A DNA stretch of 64,000 nt from Candidatus Zhuqueibacterota bacterium (GTDB lineage Bacteria > Zhuqueibacterota > Zhuqueibacteria > Zhuqueibacterales > Zhuqueibacteraceae), in contig JAKEEU010000426.1 in assembly GCA_022616415.1 (NCBI GenBank), positions 1 to 64,000 on the forward strand, given 5' to 3'. The notes beneath the pieces were generated by a model that was not told the DNA's origin, searched no databases, and worked only from the letters and a program-made list of their open reading frames with translations. Below, piece after piece: positions 7,322 through 16,531 of this stretch (the stretch's first letter is position 1; each line of letters begins with the position of its first letter). Made by a program: the position numbers and the translations under genes.

Positions 7322-9636
7322 CCGGAACAAAAAGGCGCTGCCATTTTATCATTTTGGCGCTGCTGGCGTTTTACGGTCTCAGCCAGCAACATTGCGGCCA
7401 AACAACTAACGACAATCCTCCCGCTTGGCTGGTGGTTGCCAAAAAACTTGCCGAGGACAAAATGAATCCCTCTTCAGAATACATCACCCGCCAGCTCAAA
7501 GCCGGCCATCATCCCAATCGTTTGATCAACGAGAAAAGCCCGTATCTTTTGCAACACGCCTTCAATCCGGTTGATTGGTACGCGTGGGGTGAAGAAGCGG
7601 TTGAAAAAGCGCGGCAGGAGAACAAGCCGATTTTTCTTTCCATCGGCTATTCCACCTGTCACTGGTGCCACGTGATGGAACGCGAGTCGTTCGAGAATCC
7701 GGACATCGCCAAAATCATGAACGAGTATTTTGTCTGTATCAAAGTCGATCGTGAAGAGCGGCCCGACGTTGATAAAGTTTACATGACTGCGGTGCAGGCG
7801 ATGACCGGCAGCGGCGGCTGGCCGATGTCGGTTTGGCTGACGCCGAATTTGCAGCCATTTTTTGCCGGCACGTATTTCCCGCCGGATTCGCGCTACGGCC
7901 GCCCTGGTTTTCCGGATTTGCTCAAGCGTCTGCACACCGCGTGGATGGAGCAACGCGAGCAAGTGGTGCAATCCGGTGAGCAAATCATCAAAGTTTTGCA
8001 AGAGCACACGGCGCTTTCTGCCGCGCCGGACTCGGCGCTGCTTTTCACGCCGACTTTGCGCACTGCCTATTCGCAATTCTATAGCAGCTTCGATGAGCGT
8101 CTCGGCGGCTTCGGCAATGTGCCGAAATTTCCGCGTCCGGTGGCGTTTAATTTTCTTTTGCGTTATTACGCGCGCCACAACGAGAAAGGCGCGTTGGAGA
8201 TGACGCTCGCCACCTTGCGAAAAATGTGGGCCGGCGGCATGTATGATCATCTCGGCGGCGGCTTTCATCGCTATTCGGTGGATGCCTATTGGCGCGTGCC
8301 GCATTTCGAGAAAATGCTTTATGATCAAGCCCAGCTCGTGTGCTCATATCTTGAAGCTTATCAAATTACCCACGACGCTTTTTTTGCGAACGTGGTGCGC
8401 GATGTGCTTGACTACGTGTTGCGCGACATGACGCATCCCGAAGGCGGATTTTATTCGGCGGAAGATGCCGACAGCGCACCCGATCCAGCGCATCCGGAAG
8501 AGAAAGAAGAAGGCGCGTTTTATCTCTGGCGCCAGCAAGAGATCGTCGATTTGCTCGGCAAAGAAAACGCCGAGATTTTCAACTACTGTTACGGCGTGAG
8601 CGACACCGGCAACACCATCAGCGACCCGCAAGGCGAGTTTCACGACAAGAACGTTTTGTATGCCGCGTATACCGTCGCCGATGCCGCGCGCCGCTTCAAG
8701 CGTTCGGAAGCTGAAATCGCTGCGATTTTGGATGAAGCCCGCAAGAAACTCTTCGAAGCCCGCAAGATCCGACCGCGCCCGCATCTCGATGACAAAATCA
8801 TCACCGCATGGAACGGCTTGATGATCTCGGCGTTTGCCCGCGCGCATCAAGTGCTCGATGAGCCAAAATATTTGCAAGCCGCCGAGCGCGCCGCAAGTTT
8901 TGTGTTGAATAAGCTTTACAATGCGCCGACGAAAACACTCACGCGTCGTTATCGCGACGGTGAAGCAAAATATCCCGCACATCTCGATGACTACGCTTTT
9001 CTCACGCAGGGGCTGATCGATCTCTACGAAGCGGAGTTCGACATCAAATGGCTCGAAAAAGCCGTTGCGCTCACGGAAACGCAGAACCGCCTGTTCTGGG
9101 ATAAGAACGGCAGCGGTTTCTTCGATACCTCCGGTGAAGATGAAACCATCTTGCTGCGCACCAAAGAAGATTACGACGGCGCCGAGCCCTCCGGCAATTC
9201 CATCGCGGCGTTGAACCTGCTGCGGCTCTCGCAGATGCTCGACAACAAACAGTGGTGGGACATGGCCGAGCAAACCTTGCGGCTCTTCGGCAACCGCCTG
9301 CAAAGCGCACCCCACGCTATGCCGCAGATGCTCGCCGCCATCGATTTCAGCCTCGACAAGCCTAAGCAGATCATCATTGCCGGCAAGTCGAATGCGCCGG
9401 ACACCCGCGCCATGCTGCACGCCGTGCATGAGCGTTTCATTCCCAACAAAATTCTCTTGCTCGCTGACGGCGGCGAAGGACAAGTTTATCTCGGCAAGTT
9501 TTTGCCGATTATCGAATCTGTGAAAATGCTGGATGGCAAGGCGACAGCTTACGTTTGTGAGAATTATGCCTGCCAATTGCCGACGACGGAAGTGGAGGTG
9601 ATTGTGGGTTTGTTGGAGCAGAACAAGAAAATTTAA
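7318..9636 (+). CDS. YyaL/SSP411-type thioredoxin-domain protein (DUF255)
   Basis: A 772-aa member of the YyaL / spermatogenesis-associated protein 20 family. After an N-terminal hydrophobic segment ('FIILALLAFYGL', residues 11-22) comes the DUF255 thioredoxin-like domain: 'NRLINEKSPYLLQHAFNPVDWY..WG', the redox-like 'STCHWCHVM' near residue 112-120 and 'DREERPDVD'. The remainder is an (alpha/alpha)6 barrel like cellobiose 2-epimerase/mannosidase, with 'GGFHRYSVD..W.VPHFEKMLYDQA'. The function of the family is not settled. The N-terminal segment suggests export, unlike most cytoplasmic homologues; an internal start at about 7462 (MNPSSEY) would remove it. Translation is probably coupled to the preceding gene through the ATGA overlap. 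Confidence 0.9.
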   Translation: MTGTKRRCHFIILALLAFYGLSQQHCGQTTNDNPPAWLVVAKKLAEDKMNPSSEYITRQLKAGHHPNRLINEKSPYLLQHAFNPVDWYAWGEEAVEKARQENKPIFLSIGYSTCHWCHVMERESFENPDIAKIMNEYFVCIKVDREERPDVDKVYMTAVQAMTGSGGWPMSVWLTPNLQPFFAGTYFPPDSRYGRPGFPDLLKRLHTAWMEQREQVVQSGEQIIKVLQEHTALSAAPDSALLFTPTLRTAYSQFYSSFDERLGGFGNVPKFPRPVAFNFLLRYYARHNEKGALEMTLATLRKMWAGGMYDHLGGGFHRYSVDAYWRVPHFEKMLYDQAQLVCSYLEAYQITHDAFFANVVRDVLDYVLRDMTHPEGGFYSAEDADSAPDPAHPEEKEEGAFYLWRQQEIVDLLGKENAEIFNYCYGVSDTGNTISDPQGEFHDKNVLYAAYTVADAARRFKRSEAEIAAILDEARKKLFEARKIRPRPHLDDKIITAWNGLMISAFARAHQVLDEPKYLQAAERAASFVLNKLYNAPTKTLTRRYRDGEAKYPAHLDDYAFLTQGLIDLYEAEFDIKWLEKAVALTETQNRLFWDKNGSGFFDTSGEDETILLRTKEDYDGAEPSGNSIAALNLLRLSQMLDNKQWWDMAEQTLRLFGNRLQSAPHAMPQMLAAIDFSLDKPKQIIIAGKSNAPDTRAMLHAVHERFIPNKILLLADGGEGQVYLGKFLPIIESVKMLDGKATAYVCENYACQLPTTEVEVIVGLLEQNKKI

Positions 9637-9656
9637 GAAAAACGAGGTGAATGAAT

Positions 9657-10820
9657 ATGAATTTAGAGATGGTTAAAACTCTTGTTGCTCAAGGCGAAGG
9701 CTACAAAGTCGAGTTTAAGGGGGAAGTGCCTACAAAGAGTGATCTTGCCAAAGAAATGGCAGCGTTTGCCAATTCTGACGGCGGTTGGATTATTTTTGGT
9801 GTCGATAAGAGCGGCCAAATCGCTGGTTTTGAAGCGCCGGCGAATTTTGAAGAGTGGATTATGAATCTGGCGGAAAACAGCATTCTACCGCCAATCGTTC
9901 CCTTTTTCCATTTGTTTGAGATTGATGATAAAAATATCATCGTTGTCAAAATCCCTAAAGGCCCGCATCGCCCGCATAAGCCCTTTTATATCCGCCGTGG
10001 CAGCACGAAGCAGGAAGCCTCGCGCGAGGAAATTCGCCGGCTTTATCAGGAGAGCGAAGCTATTAGTTACGATCGTACTCCGCTCGACAACAGTTCATCG
10101 GCGGATCTTGACTTGGAAAAATTCAATAATTATTTGCAGCGCACCACCGGCCAGCGCGCGGATGACTTCCCGATTCCTCTTGAAAATCTGCTAATCAACA
10201 AAGGTATAATAAAAAGGAAAAACGGTGAGCACGTCGTCACGCTCGCCGGCATGCTGCTCTTCGGTAAATTGCCCCAACAGTTTACGCCCCAAAGCCAGGT
10301 CTCTTGCGCACGATTCAAAGGGACGACGGTGACGGATCAGTTTATCGACCGTAAAGATTTTGGCGGCACGCTCGATGAAATCATCGATGTTGCCGTCGCC
10401 TTTGTGGAACGCAATTCCGCGACACAAGGAAAGATCGAAGCGGTTCGCCGCATAGATACGCCGGAATACCACCCACGCGTGATACGAGAGTTGATTATCA
10501 ATGCCGTGGCGCATCGCGACTACGGTATTCACGGCTCACGCATTAGAATTTTCATCTTTGATGATCGTCTGGAGATTATGAGTCCAGGCGGCCTGCCGAA
10601 CACGGTGAATTATGATCTGCTATTTGCCGGAATTCATTACAGCCGCAACGATACCATTTTTGCCATCCTCCAAAGCATGGGCTACGGCGAGCGCCTCGGC
10701 ACTGGCATTCCCAAAACGCGCCACATCAGCCGGCAGGAGGGGTATCCGGAGCCGCAATTTCACGTTTCGGAAAACGAAGTGCGCGTGCTGATTCCCAGCC
10801 GATTTTGGAATCTCGCTTGA
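9657..10820 (+). CDS. AlbA_2 (Schlafen-like) domain ATP-binding protein
   Basis: A 387-aa protein of the COG2865 type, often annotated as a RecG-like or transcriptional regulator. The N-terminal AlbA_2 domain shows 'GEGYKVEFKGEV', 'FANSDGGWIIFGVDKSGQI' and 'PHRPHKPFYIRRGSTKQEAS' (residues about 13-125). The C-terminal GHKL-like ATPase domain has 'RELIINAVAHRDYGIHGSRI', 'DDRLEIMSPGGLP' and 'GYGERLGTGIPKTR'. I prefer ATG 9657 over ATG 9651 because GAGGTG then sits 8 nt upstream rather than 2. It closes a plus-strand run with no recognisable terminator. Homologues are common in mobile and defence-rich regions; the target is unknown. Confidence 0.87.
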   Translation: MNLEMVKTLVAQGEGYKVEFKGEVPTKSDLAKEMAAFANSDGGWIIFGVDKSGQIAGFEAPANFEEWIMNLAENSILPPIVPFFHLFEIDDKNIIVVKIPKGPHRPHKPFYIRRGSTKQEASREEIRRLYQESEAISYDRTPLDNSSSADLDLEKFNNYLQRTTGQRADDFPIPLENLLINKGIIKRKNGEHVVTLAGMLLFGKLPQQFTPQSQVSCARFKGTTVTDQFIDRKDFGGTLDEIIDVAVAFVERNSATQGKIEAVRRIDTPEYHPRVIRELIINAVAHRDYGIHGSRIRIFIFDDRLEIMSPGGLPNTVNYDLLFAGIHYSRNDTIFAILQSMGYGERLGTGIPKTRHISRQEGYPEPQFHVSENEVRVLIPSRFWNLA

Positions 10821-10847
10821 GTTTTACACTTTTGTTACAATTAATGC

Positions 10848-10876
10848 TTGACTTTTTCAAGCGTTTGGCGTATTTT
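10848..10876 (+). promoter_or_regulatory. Sigma-70-like promoter ahead of the CHAT operon
   Basis: TTGACT (10848-10853), a 17-nt spacer and TATTTT (10871-10876). This is close to consensus with ideal spacing, and it lies just after the stop of the AlbA_2 gene. Initiation would be near 10883, leaving a leader of about 300 nt before the CHAT gene. Confidence 0.6.
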
Positions 10877-10882
10877 AAGCTT

Positions 10883-11190
10883 CATCGGGGTGAGCGCTAT
10901 CACCATTGCTGTGACATCTCCCGTTTGCAGCAAAAAGCATATTTTCTGAGTTATTGCGTTGGTCAATTCTTTGTCAAAAAGTAAAACTTTCGCATTTTCT
11001 CTGTCGGGTCTATTCAAAACCGGCGGTTTGAGTGTAGATTTAATAGTTGTTGGCAACATGATTTCATCGGCGAGGCGGCGCATTTATCCGTTGAAGGTAC
11101 ACTTTTTGTTTGCCGATAGTCCCAGGAAATTAACGCTCAAAGCACTCACTAAATAAAAACATAAGCACTCGGGAGGTTAGGAAGCTGAAC
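10883..11190 (+). other. Leader of the CHAT operon; weak small-ORF candidate inside
   Basis: No confident gene. A 65-codon frame runs from TTG 10959 to TAA about 11156, ending 34 nt before the CHAT start ('SKTFAFSLSGLFKTGG' near its start). It has no good ribosome binding site and its 3' half includes TATCCGTTG (11089-11097), the core of the intergenic repeat family. It is worth noting only because the operon encodes a radical SAM enzyme that may need a peptide substrate. A minus-strand frame at 10841-11083 looks like chance. Confidence 0.25.
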
Positions 11191-13689
11191 ATGAACGAAG
11201 GGAACCCTGCCCGCATCCACAAGGATCAGCAGCACGAACCTAACAACGGGGATGGGGAAAAATCCCAATACCCGCGAACCGAAAGGTTCATCAATCGTGA
11301 TTCGGAAATCGAAAAGGTCAAACAAGCTCTGAACCGGATCATTAAGGTTGAACCGCCGTTTTACGAGGGCTACGTTTATTGGGGCCTTCCCGGTATTGGC
11401 AAATCCAGAATGTTGAGGCGCATTGAAACGGTTTGTCGAGACACCGCACTCTCTCCCGCCTGGGTGGATTTCGAGACGCAAAATTTGGGCTCTTGCCAGA
11501 ATTATCTATTTCATGTCGCCGACCAATTGGATCGACGTCGGAACGGTCGCGGCTTCCGCGATTCGCTGCGGGCGGTCGCCAATGATTTTTCGGATTCGGA
11601 AAAAGGGTTGGCGGAGGTTTTGAAAGCGTTCGCGCATGGGGCGAAACAAAGACTGCGGAGGGCCCCCTTGATTTTGTTAATGGACAATTGCGAGTCTTGT
11701 TCCGCCGAAATTTTTGATTGGATCGGCCGGCAGTTCCTCGTCCAATTCAGAAATTTTCGCCTCAGCCCGGTTGCGCTTTTTCTGGCCAGCCGCGGGCCGA
11801 GGGTAACCGAGAGCCGGTGGCCACCGGAAATCATCGGCGCGACCCACTTGCACCATCTCCCGCCTTTTGAATTCAAAGCTACTAAACAACACATTGTCGC
11901 CATCGACGACCCGCCGCGCTGCAAAGGCGGAGAAAAAGATATCCACGCGCTTTCCACCGGCCATCCGTTCAGCACCGAAGCCGTGGTTTATTTTTTAAAA
12001 ACGTTGGATATCAAGGTGCAGGATTTTCCCCAACACCGTGAAAAGCTGGCCCGCCGGCTTTATGACGAAGTCATTCAACGCTGTCTTTGCGCCGGCGTAA
12101 AAGAATGGGATATGGCGATTTTCGACGTAGCGTGCATGCCGCGGCGATTCAATCCGGATTTGCTCGAAAAAATTGCGCCGGAGCGTTTGTCGCAGCAATA
12201 CGCCGTGGGCTTGCGGGAGTTGCAAAGGGCGGATATTCATTTGGTCGAGGTGGAGCACGGCATGTTGGGCTTTCGTCTCGAAAGCACGCTGCGCCGGCTG
12301 CTGCACACCGCCGTGTCGATCCTCGAACCGGCGCGCGCCCTGGAATGGAATGAGAAACTCAAAACTTTTCACGAGAATGAATTAGTGGCCGGGACGAGGA
12401 TTGGCCGGCCCAATGCGACGGCGTTGTTGGAATTGCTCTACCATCACGCACAAATTGAAATCTTATCGAACCGGCCGCCGCAAGACGCCATTAAAAATTT
12501 GCTCGTAACCAAACTCGGCGCCCATTTTCACCCACATCAACACGATGACTCCGTTGAACTGGAACATTTTCGCGCCTTGCTCCGAGACGACACCGACTTG
12601 CATGAAATTTTGGGAAAACCAACGCTCCATCAGTTGGATCGCGCCGTAAAGCGCTTTTTAGAGTCGCCTAAGTCTCCCCATGCGGTGACGCATTTGATTA
12701 TTCGCCACAAGCCTCCGGCCGCTTACCAAATCGGTTGTTACTCGGGCAATCCGACTTTGGTCGACGTGCAGACGATTCACACGCACGCCAAGTTTGCCAT
12801 TCAACAATGGCGCGACGATTCGATTACGATAGGGGGAGCTGCCTTTCGCACGTACTTGACTGACCAGGCGCAACTGTTTATCAAGAGAAGGCGCCAACCC
12901 GCCGTGCTTCTGACCACGGACACGATGGATATTCCTTTTGAATTGTTGTATGACGGCAAACAATTCGTTTGTTTATCCCGTCCCTTCAGCCGCCGGATCG
13001 AATTAAAAGCAACGCCCAAAAAATTTGACACGCCTCCGTCGAAAACGCCTCGCGCCCTGGTTGTGGGAAATCCCACCGGCGATTTGAAACATGCCGAGCA
13101 AGAGGCCGGGGCGGTTGCCGATTTGCTCGAAACCGCCGAGTTTCAGGTCGATCGTCGTATCGGCCGCGATCCCGATAACTTGAACCACGTAGTCAGGCTC
13201 CTGGCGAATAACAGTTATCATCTCATTCATTTCGCGTGCCACGGTTTCTTCAACAAACGAGAGCCGAGTTTGAGCGGTTTGCTCTTCGATCGGCATAACC
13301 GGATGATGATTTCAGCAGACGAGTTGGAGCGCATTCTGCAAGGCCCGGCGTTCATCTTTTTTAGCGCTTGTTGGGCCGCCGCCGCGCATCCCAAAACCAC
13401 CAAAGTCAATTTTCAGGGCAAGTTCATTCAAAATTTGGCCGTCGCGGCTTTGAAAGGCGGCGCTTGCGGCTGTCTGGGGCCGATGTGGGAAATCGGCGAT
13501 CACATCGGCAAAGATTTTGCGCTTGCATTTTATCAACTTCTTTTGCAAGGTTCCAATTGTGGCGAGGCCGTATTAAAGGCGAGACAAAAAGTTCGCCGCC
13601 GCCAGCTCGACTGTTGGGCGAGCTGGGTGCATTTTGGCGATCCGTTTTTTGATCCTTTGGCTTCGACAAGGGTGGGCATTAAGCATTGA
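11191..13689 (+). CDS. CHAT-domain caspase-like protease with N-terminal P-loop ATPase
   Basis: An 832-aa cytoplasmic protein. A P-loop domain comes first ('YWGLPGIGKSRML', residues about 63-75, with 'LILLMDNCES' as probable Walker B near 160-170), so it resembles STAND/NACHT sensors. After a helical region, the C-terminal CHAT domain starts near residue 620 ('ALVVGNPTGDLKHAEQEAGAV'). It has the catalytic histidine in 'HFACHG' (about H684) and cysteine in 'FFSACWA' (about C727), then 'GGACGCLGPMWEIGD' and 'AVLKARQKVRR'. Both catalytic residues are present. 'GGGAGG..GGAAG' upstream of ATG 11191 is a good ribosome binding site. It is first in a tight unit with a TPR-ATPase (9-nt gap) and a radical SAM enzyme. 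By analogy with other CHAT proteases it would cleave a partner protein when triggered; the partner is unknown. Confidence 0.9.
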   Translation: MNEGNPARIHKDQQHEPNNGDGEKSQYPRTERFINRDSEIEKVKQALNRIIKVEPPFYEGYVYWGLPGIGKSRMLRRIETVCRDTALSPAWVDFETQNLGSCQNYLFHVADQLDRRRNGRGFRDSLRAVANDFSDSEKGLAEVLKAFAHGAKQRLRRAPLILLMDNCESCSAEIFDWIGRQFLVQFRNFRLSPVALFLASRGPRVTESRWPPEIIGATHLHHLPPFEFKATKQHIVAIDDPPRCKGGEKDIHALSTGHPFSTEAVVYFLKTLDIKVQDFPQHREKLARRLYDEVIQRCLCAGVKEWDMAIFDVACMPRRFNPDLLEKIAPERLSQQYAVGLRELQRADIHLVEVEHGMLGFRLESTLRRLLHTAVSILEPARALEWNEKLKTFHENELVAGTRIGRPNATALLELLYHHAQIEILSNRPPQDAIKNLLVTKLGAHFHPHQHDDSVELEHFRALLRDDTDLHEILGKPTLHQLDRAVKRFLESPKSPHAVTHLIIRHKPPAAYQIGCYSGNPTLVDVQTIHTHAKFAIQQWRDDSITIGGAAFRTYLTDQAQLFIKRRRQPAVLLTTDTMDIPFELLYDGKQFVCLSRPFSRRIELKATPKKFDTPPSKTPRALVVGNPTGDLKHAEQEAGAVADLLETAEFQVDRRIGRDPDNLNHVVRLLANNSYHLIHFACHGFFNKREPSLSGLLFDRHNRMMISADELERILQGPAFIFFSACWAAAAHPKTTKVNFQGKFIQNLAVAALKGGACGCLGPMWEIGDHIGKDFALAFYQLLLQGSNCGEAVLKARQKVRRRQLDCWASWVHFGDPFFDPLASTRVGIKH

Positions 13690-13698
13690 GGTGCGAAC

Positions 13699-16500
13699 AT
13701 GGCAAGACCATTTCAGCCGACCGAGAGCAAGCAATTGTTCGTCGGTCGCGAGCGCGAGCTGAAGCAAATCACCAGTATTCTCGATTCCGGCCGGCCAGCC
13801 AAATGGCTGATTCAGATTTACGGTGACGGCGGCATCGGCAAGACGCGGCTATTGGAATCGTTGCGGGATGAGGTGAGAAAAGGCGGCAGAAGAAAAACCT
13901 GGCGATGTACCGATCTCATCGACTTTTACAAAACCTCCAACCGCACGACGTTCGGCTTGTTAGCAGAGATTGCCCGGCAGTTAGGTCGCGAATGTTTTCC
14001 GCAATTTGAAAAGCAGCGTGAAGCTTCCTGGGAAGTGCTCACCACCAACCCAGACCCAAGTTTGTATCAGGATGCGGTGCATCGGGTCACCAACGCTTTT
14101 TTTGAGGATTGGCGGCAATTGCTCAAGGATGGCGCGCACTTTCTATTGCTCTTCGATACCTGTGAGGAAATGCACGATCTGGCTGCCTGGGTGATGCAAA
14201 CGCTGCTGCCGGAGCTGTTAAAAATTCAACAGGAAATTCAAGCCGAGAGCAATTCCTCCGTTCCGGCCTCGCCTGATTTTCATCTCCAAACCGTGACCGT
14301 CTGGGCCGGTCGTGACCCGTTGCCGTTTGCCGAGGAGAGCGAAAAGCATCTTCTGACCATTGAGCTTTTGCCGCTCGGCCTGGCCGAGGTGAAGGAGTTT
14401 TTCAAGCTGGCGAAATGGTTTCCCCGCAAGCTCAGGTTGGCGCAATTGGAGCAGCTTAACAGGCGTTGCGGCGGGCGCCCGCTGTATGTTGCTTTAAGTT
14501 ATGACTGGTTGAAAAACGGCGCCGGCGTGATCGACGATTTGCTCGGCAATCATGTTCCATTTGAAGAAAAACTGATTAACTGGATTTCGCCTTTAAAGGA
14601 TTTGCAAAGCGATGCGATCTTAATGGCGGCCCTGGCTTGGCAGCGCATGGAAGCGGGATTATTGGCAAAATTGCTGGCCATCCCGGAAAATGAAGCCACG
14701 ACGCTTTTGGAAAAGCTCGGGCAATTTAGTTTTGTCAAATATCGCCCGCCGGAGAAGGGTTTTGAAGGCAGTTTTCAGTTGCACGACGAAATGCGTGACT
14801 TGATCAAGCAGTGTTTTTGGCGGCTCGAAAGTGATTTGAGCGTCAAAAAAAGGTTGCAAGAAATCATCGAGTGGTACAAAGCCCGCATCGGCAATCCCAA
14901 GCTGATTGAAGGAAAGGAACGGCCGAAAACGGACGAAGAACGCGCTTTGTTGGCCGAATACTTGTACTACGAATGCGAGCGCGATCCCAATGCCGGCTCG
15001 AAGGCGGGTGAGTGTCTTTTCAAACGCAGCATCCATTTCGTCGATCTGGCGTTCTGCGAATTGCTGAATTATGAAATCGGCCGCTTCGAGGAACGGTTGT
15101 CCAACGATCGTATCGATCAGTTGCGGTTTCAGCAAGCCTTGGTGGCCTTTCGGAAAGATGATTATGCCTGGGCCAACCAGCTCTGGCACTCGTTGATCCG
15201 CCGCCCGGATAGCGACAAGAAGCTGCGGGGAACCTGCCATACGATGTTGGTTGAATCGGAAAGCTATACCGGCGATTATCAGGAAGCTTTGACGCACGCG
15301 GAAGCGGCGGAAAAAATCTATAATGAGCTTTTGCAGCAGAATGATCTGGAGACAGAATGGCGCAATTTGATCGTCAAAGAATTCGGTCAGTTGTACCACA
15401 ATCGCGGCTATGCCTATCGCGTCCAGGGCCGCTTGGATCAGGCGCTGGCTTATTATGAAAAGTCGCTGGAGCAAGGCGGCACGGAGAAAAATATCGCGCG
15501 TATTCTGAACAATATCGGCTACGTGTATTTTCTCCAGGGCGGTACGGAGAAAGCCGTTACCTACGTTGATAAGGCTTTGCAAATACGCCAAAATTTGGGC
15601 ATTGCTTATGAATTGGGGCTCGGCAGCAATACGTTGGGCATGATCATGGAAGGCATGGGACGGCTTAGCGATGCGGCGGCGCTTTATCGCAAAGCCCATA
15701 ACTATTTTGAAGCCGGCGGCAGCGATCGTGGTTTGGCGCTGGTGCAAATCAGCCTCGGCCGGTTGATGCGACTTACCAGTGACTTTGACAAAGCTTTGGA
15801 GTATCTACATGCAGCCGCCAAGGTGCTCGAAAGGAAAGGCGATAAAGCCTACCTTATTGTCGCCTTCAATGAAATTGGCTGCGCCTACCGCCAACAGGCA
15901 ACTGCCGAAGCCAAAGCAAAAGCGGAAACGCGACAGGAAGCGGAAAAATACTTGCGAAAAAGCCTGGCATTAAGCGAGGAGATAAACAATTATCAAGCCA
16001 TCGCCGACAATTTTGATGACTTGCAAATTTTGTTTTACCATTGGGGTTCGGCTTTAAAGACACAGGGCGAGCCAGAGCAAGCTGAAAAATATTTGGACCA
16101 GGCCAGAGAATACGGTCGCACCGCCGAAACCATTGCCAAAGAACAAGGTTTAAAGACGATTTTGGCGAATGTCGAGCGCACGAACGGAGAAATCGATTTT
16201 GAAAAACAGGATTACGAGAAGGCCTTCAAGCACTTTCTCAATTCCTGCCATTTGATTGCGGAAGCCGCCACCGAAAGAGGCAAATTTGCCATGCAATTGC
16301 AGCAGCGCTTGACCGATAACGCCAATCGCTTGCAGCAAAAATTGCACACGCTTCCCATGCCGGAAGAAGCCAAATATGCCCAACAAATACTGGGCTGGAT
16401 GGATGATTTTTCGGATGAGGTTAATTCTCAGCTTGCAGTCTTGCGCACTTTTCTCAATGAAACCTTGCACTTGAGCCGATACGCTTTTGCGACTTTCTAA
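13699..16500 (+). CDS. STAND-like ATPase with TPR array
   Basis: A 933-aa protein. The N-terminus has 'LFVGRERELKQI' followed by the P-loop 'GDGGIGKT' at residues 42-49 and 'FLLLFDTCEE' as Walker B near 150-160. This is the usual layout of a STAND/AAA_16-type switch ATPase. A winged-helix-like region ('FQLHDEMRDLI') follows, then a long helical part. From about residue 560 to 800 there are TPRs, for example 'YHNRGYAYRVQGRLDQALAYYEKSLEQ' (given as one repeat unit), 'ILNNIGYVYFLQGGTEKAVTY' and 'LGMIMEGMGRLSDAAALYRKA'. GAGGTG precedes ATG 13699. It lies between the CHAT protease and the radical SAM gene and resembles the TPR partners annotated in FxSxx-COOH radical SAM systems. It is probably a sensor or scaffold. 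Confidence 0.88.
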   Translation: MARPFQPTESKQLFVGRERELKQITSILDSGRPAKWLIQIYGDGGIGKTRLLESLRDEVRKGGRRKTWRCTDLIDFYKTSNRTTFGLLAEIARQLGRECFPQFEKQREASWEVLTTNPDPSLYQDAVHRVTNAFFEDWRQLLKDGAHFLLLFDTCEEMHDLAAWVMQTLLPELLKIQQEIQAESNSSVPASPDFHLQTVTVWAGRDPLPFAEESEKHLLTIELLPLGLAEVKEFFKLAKWFPRKLRLAQLEQLNRRCGGRPLYVALSYDWLKNGAGVIDDLLGNHVPFEEKLINWISPLKDLQSDAILMAALAWQRMEAGLLAKLLAIPENEATTLLEKLGQFSFVKYRPPEKGFEGSFQLHDEMRDLIKQCFWRLESDLSVKKRLQEIIEWYKARIGNPKLIEGKERPKTDEERALLAEYLYYECERDPNAGSKAGECLFKRSIHFVDLAFCELLNYEIGRFEERLSNDRIDQLRFQQALVAFRKDDYAWANQLWHSLIRRPDSDKKLRGTCHTMLVESESYTGDYQEALTHAEAAEKIYNELLQQNDLETEWRNLIVKEFGQLYHNRGYAYRVQGRLDQALAYYEKSLEQGGTEKNIARILNNIGYVYFLQGGTEKAVTYVDKALQIRQNLGIAYELGLGSNTLGMIMEGMGRLSDAAALYRKAHNYFEAGGSDRGLALVQISLGRLMRLTSDFDKALEYLHAAAKVLERKGDKAYLIVAFNEIGCAYRQQATAEAKAKAETRQEAEKYLRKSLALSEEINNYQAIADNFDDLQILFYHWGSALKTQGEPEQAEKYLDQAREYGRTAETIAKEQGLKTILANVERTNGEIDFEKQDYEKAFKHFLNSCHLIAEAATERGKFAMQLQQRLTDNANRLQQKLHTLPMPEEAKYAQQILGWMDDFSDEVNSQLAVLRTFLNETLHLSRYAFATF

Positions 16501-16531
16501 GTCGCGCCGCCCCGGAGGAAAAGAGGAAAAC

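Noticed and set aside
8344..9576. Long minus-strand ORF (410 codons) opposite the YyaL gene
   Set aside because: It is the antisense shadow of a conserved gene; its translation lacks recognisable domains and has the Arg/His-rich composition typical of antisense frames in GC-rich DNA.
10841..11083. 80-codon minus-strand ORF between the AlbA_2 and CHAT genes
   Set aside because: No ribosome binding site or recognisable domain, and a plus-strand promoter runs through it.
14659..15747. 362-codon minus-strand ORF
   Set aside because: Opposite the TPR part of the STAND-like ATPase; no start signal or domain.
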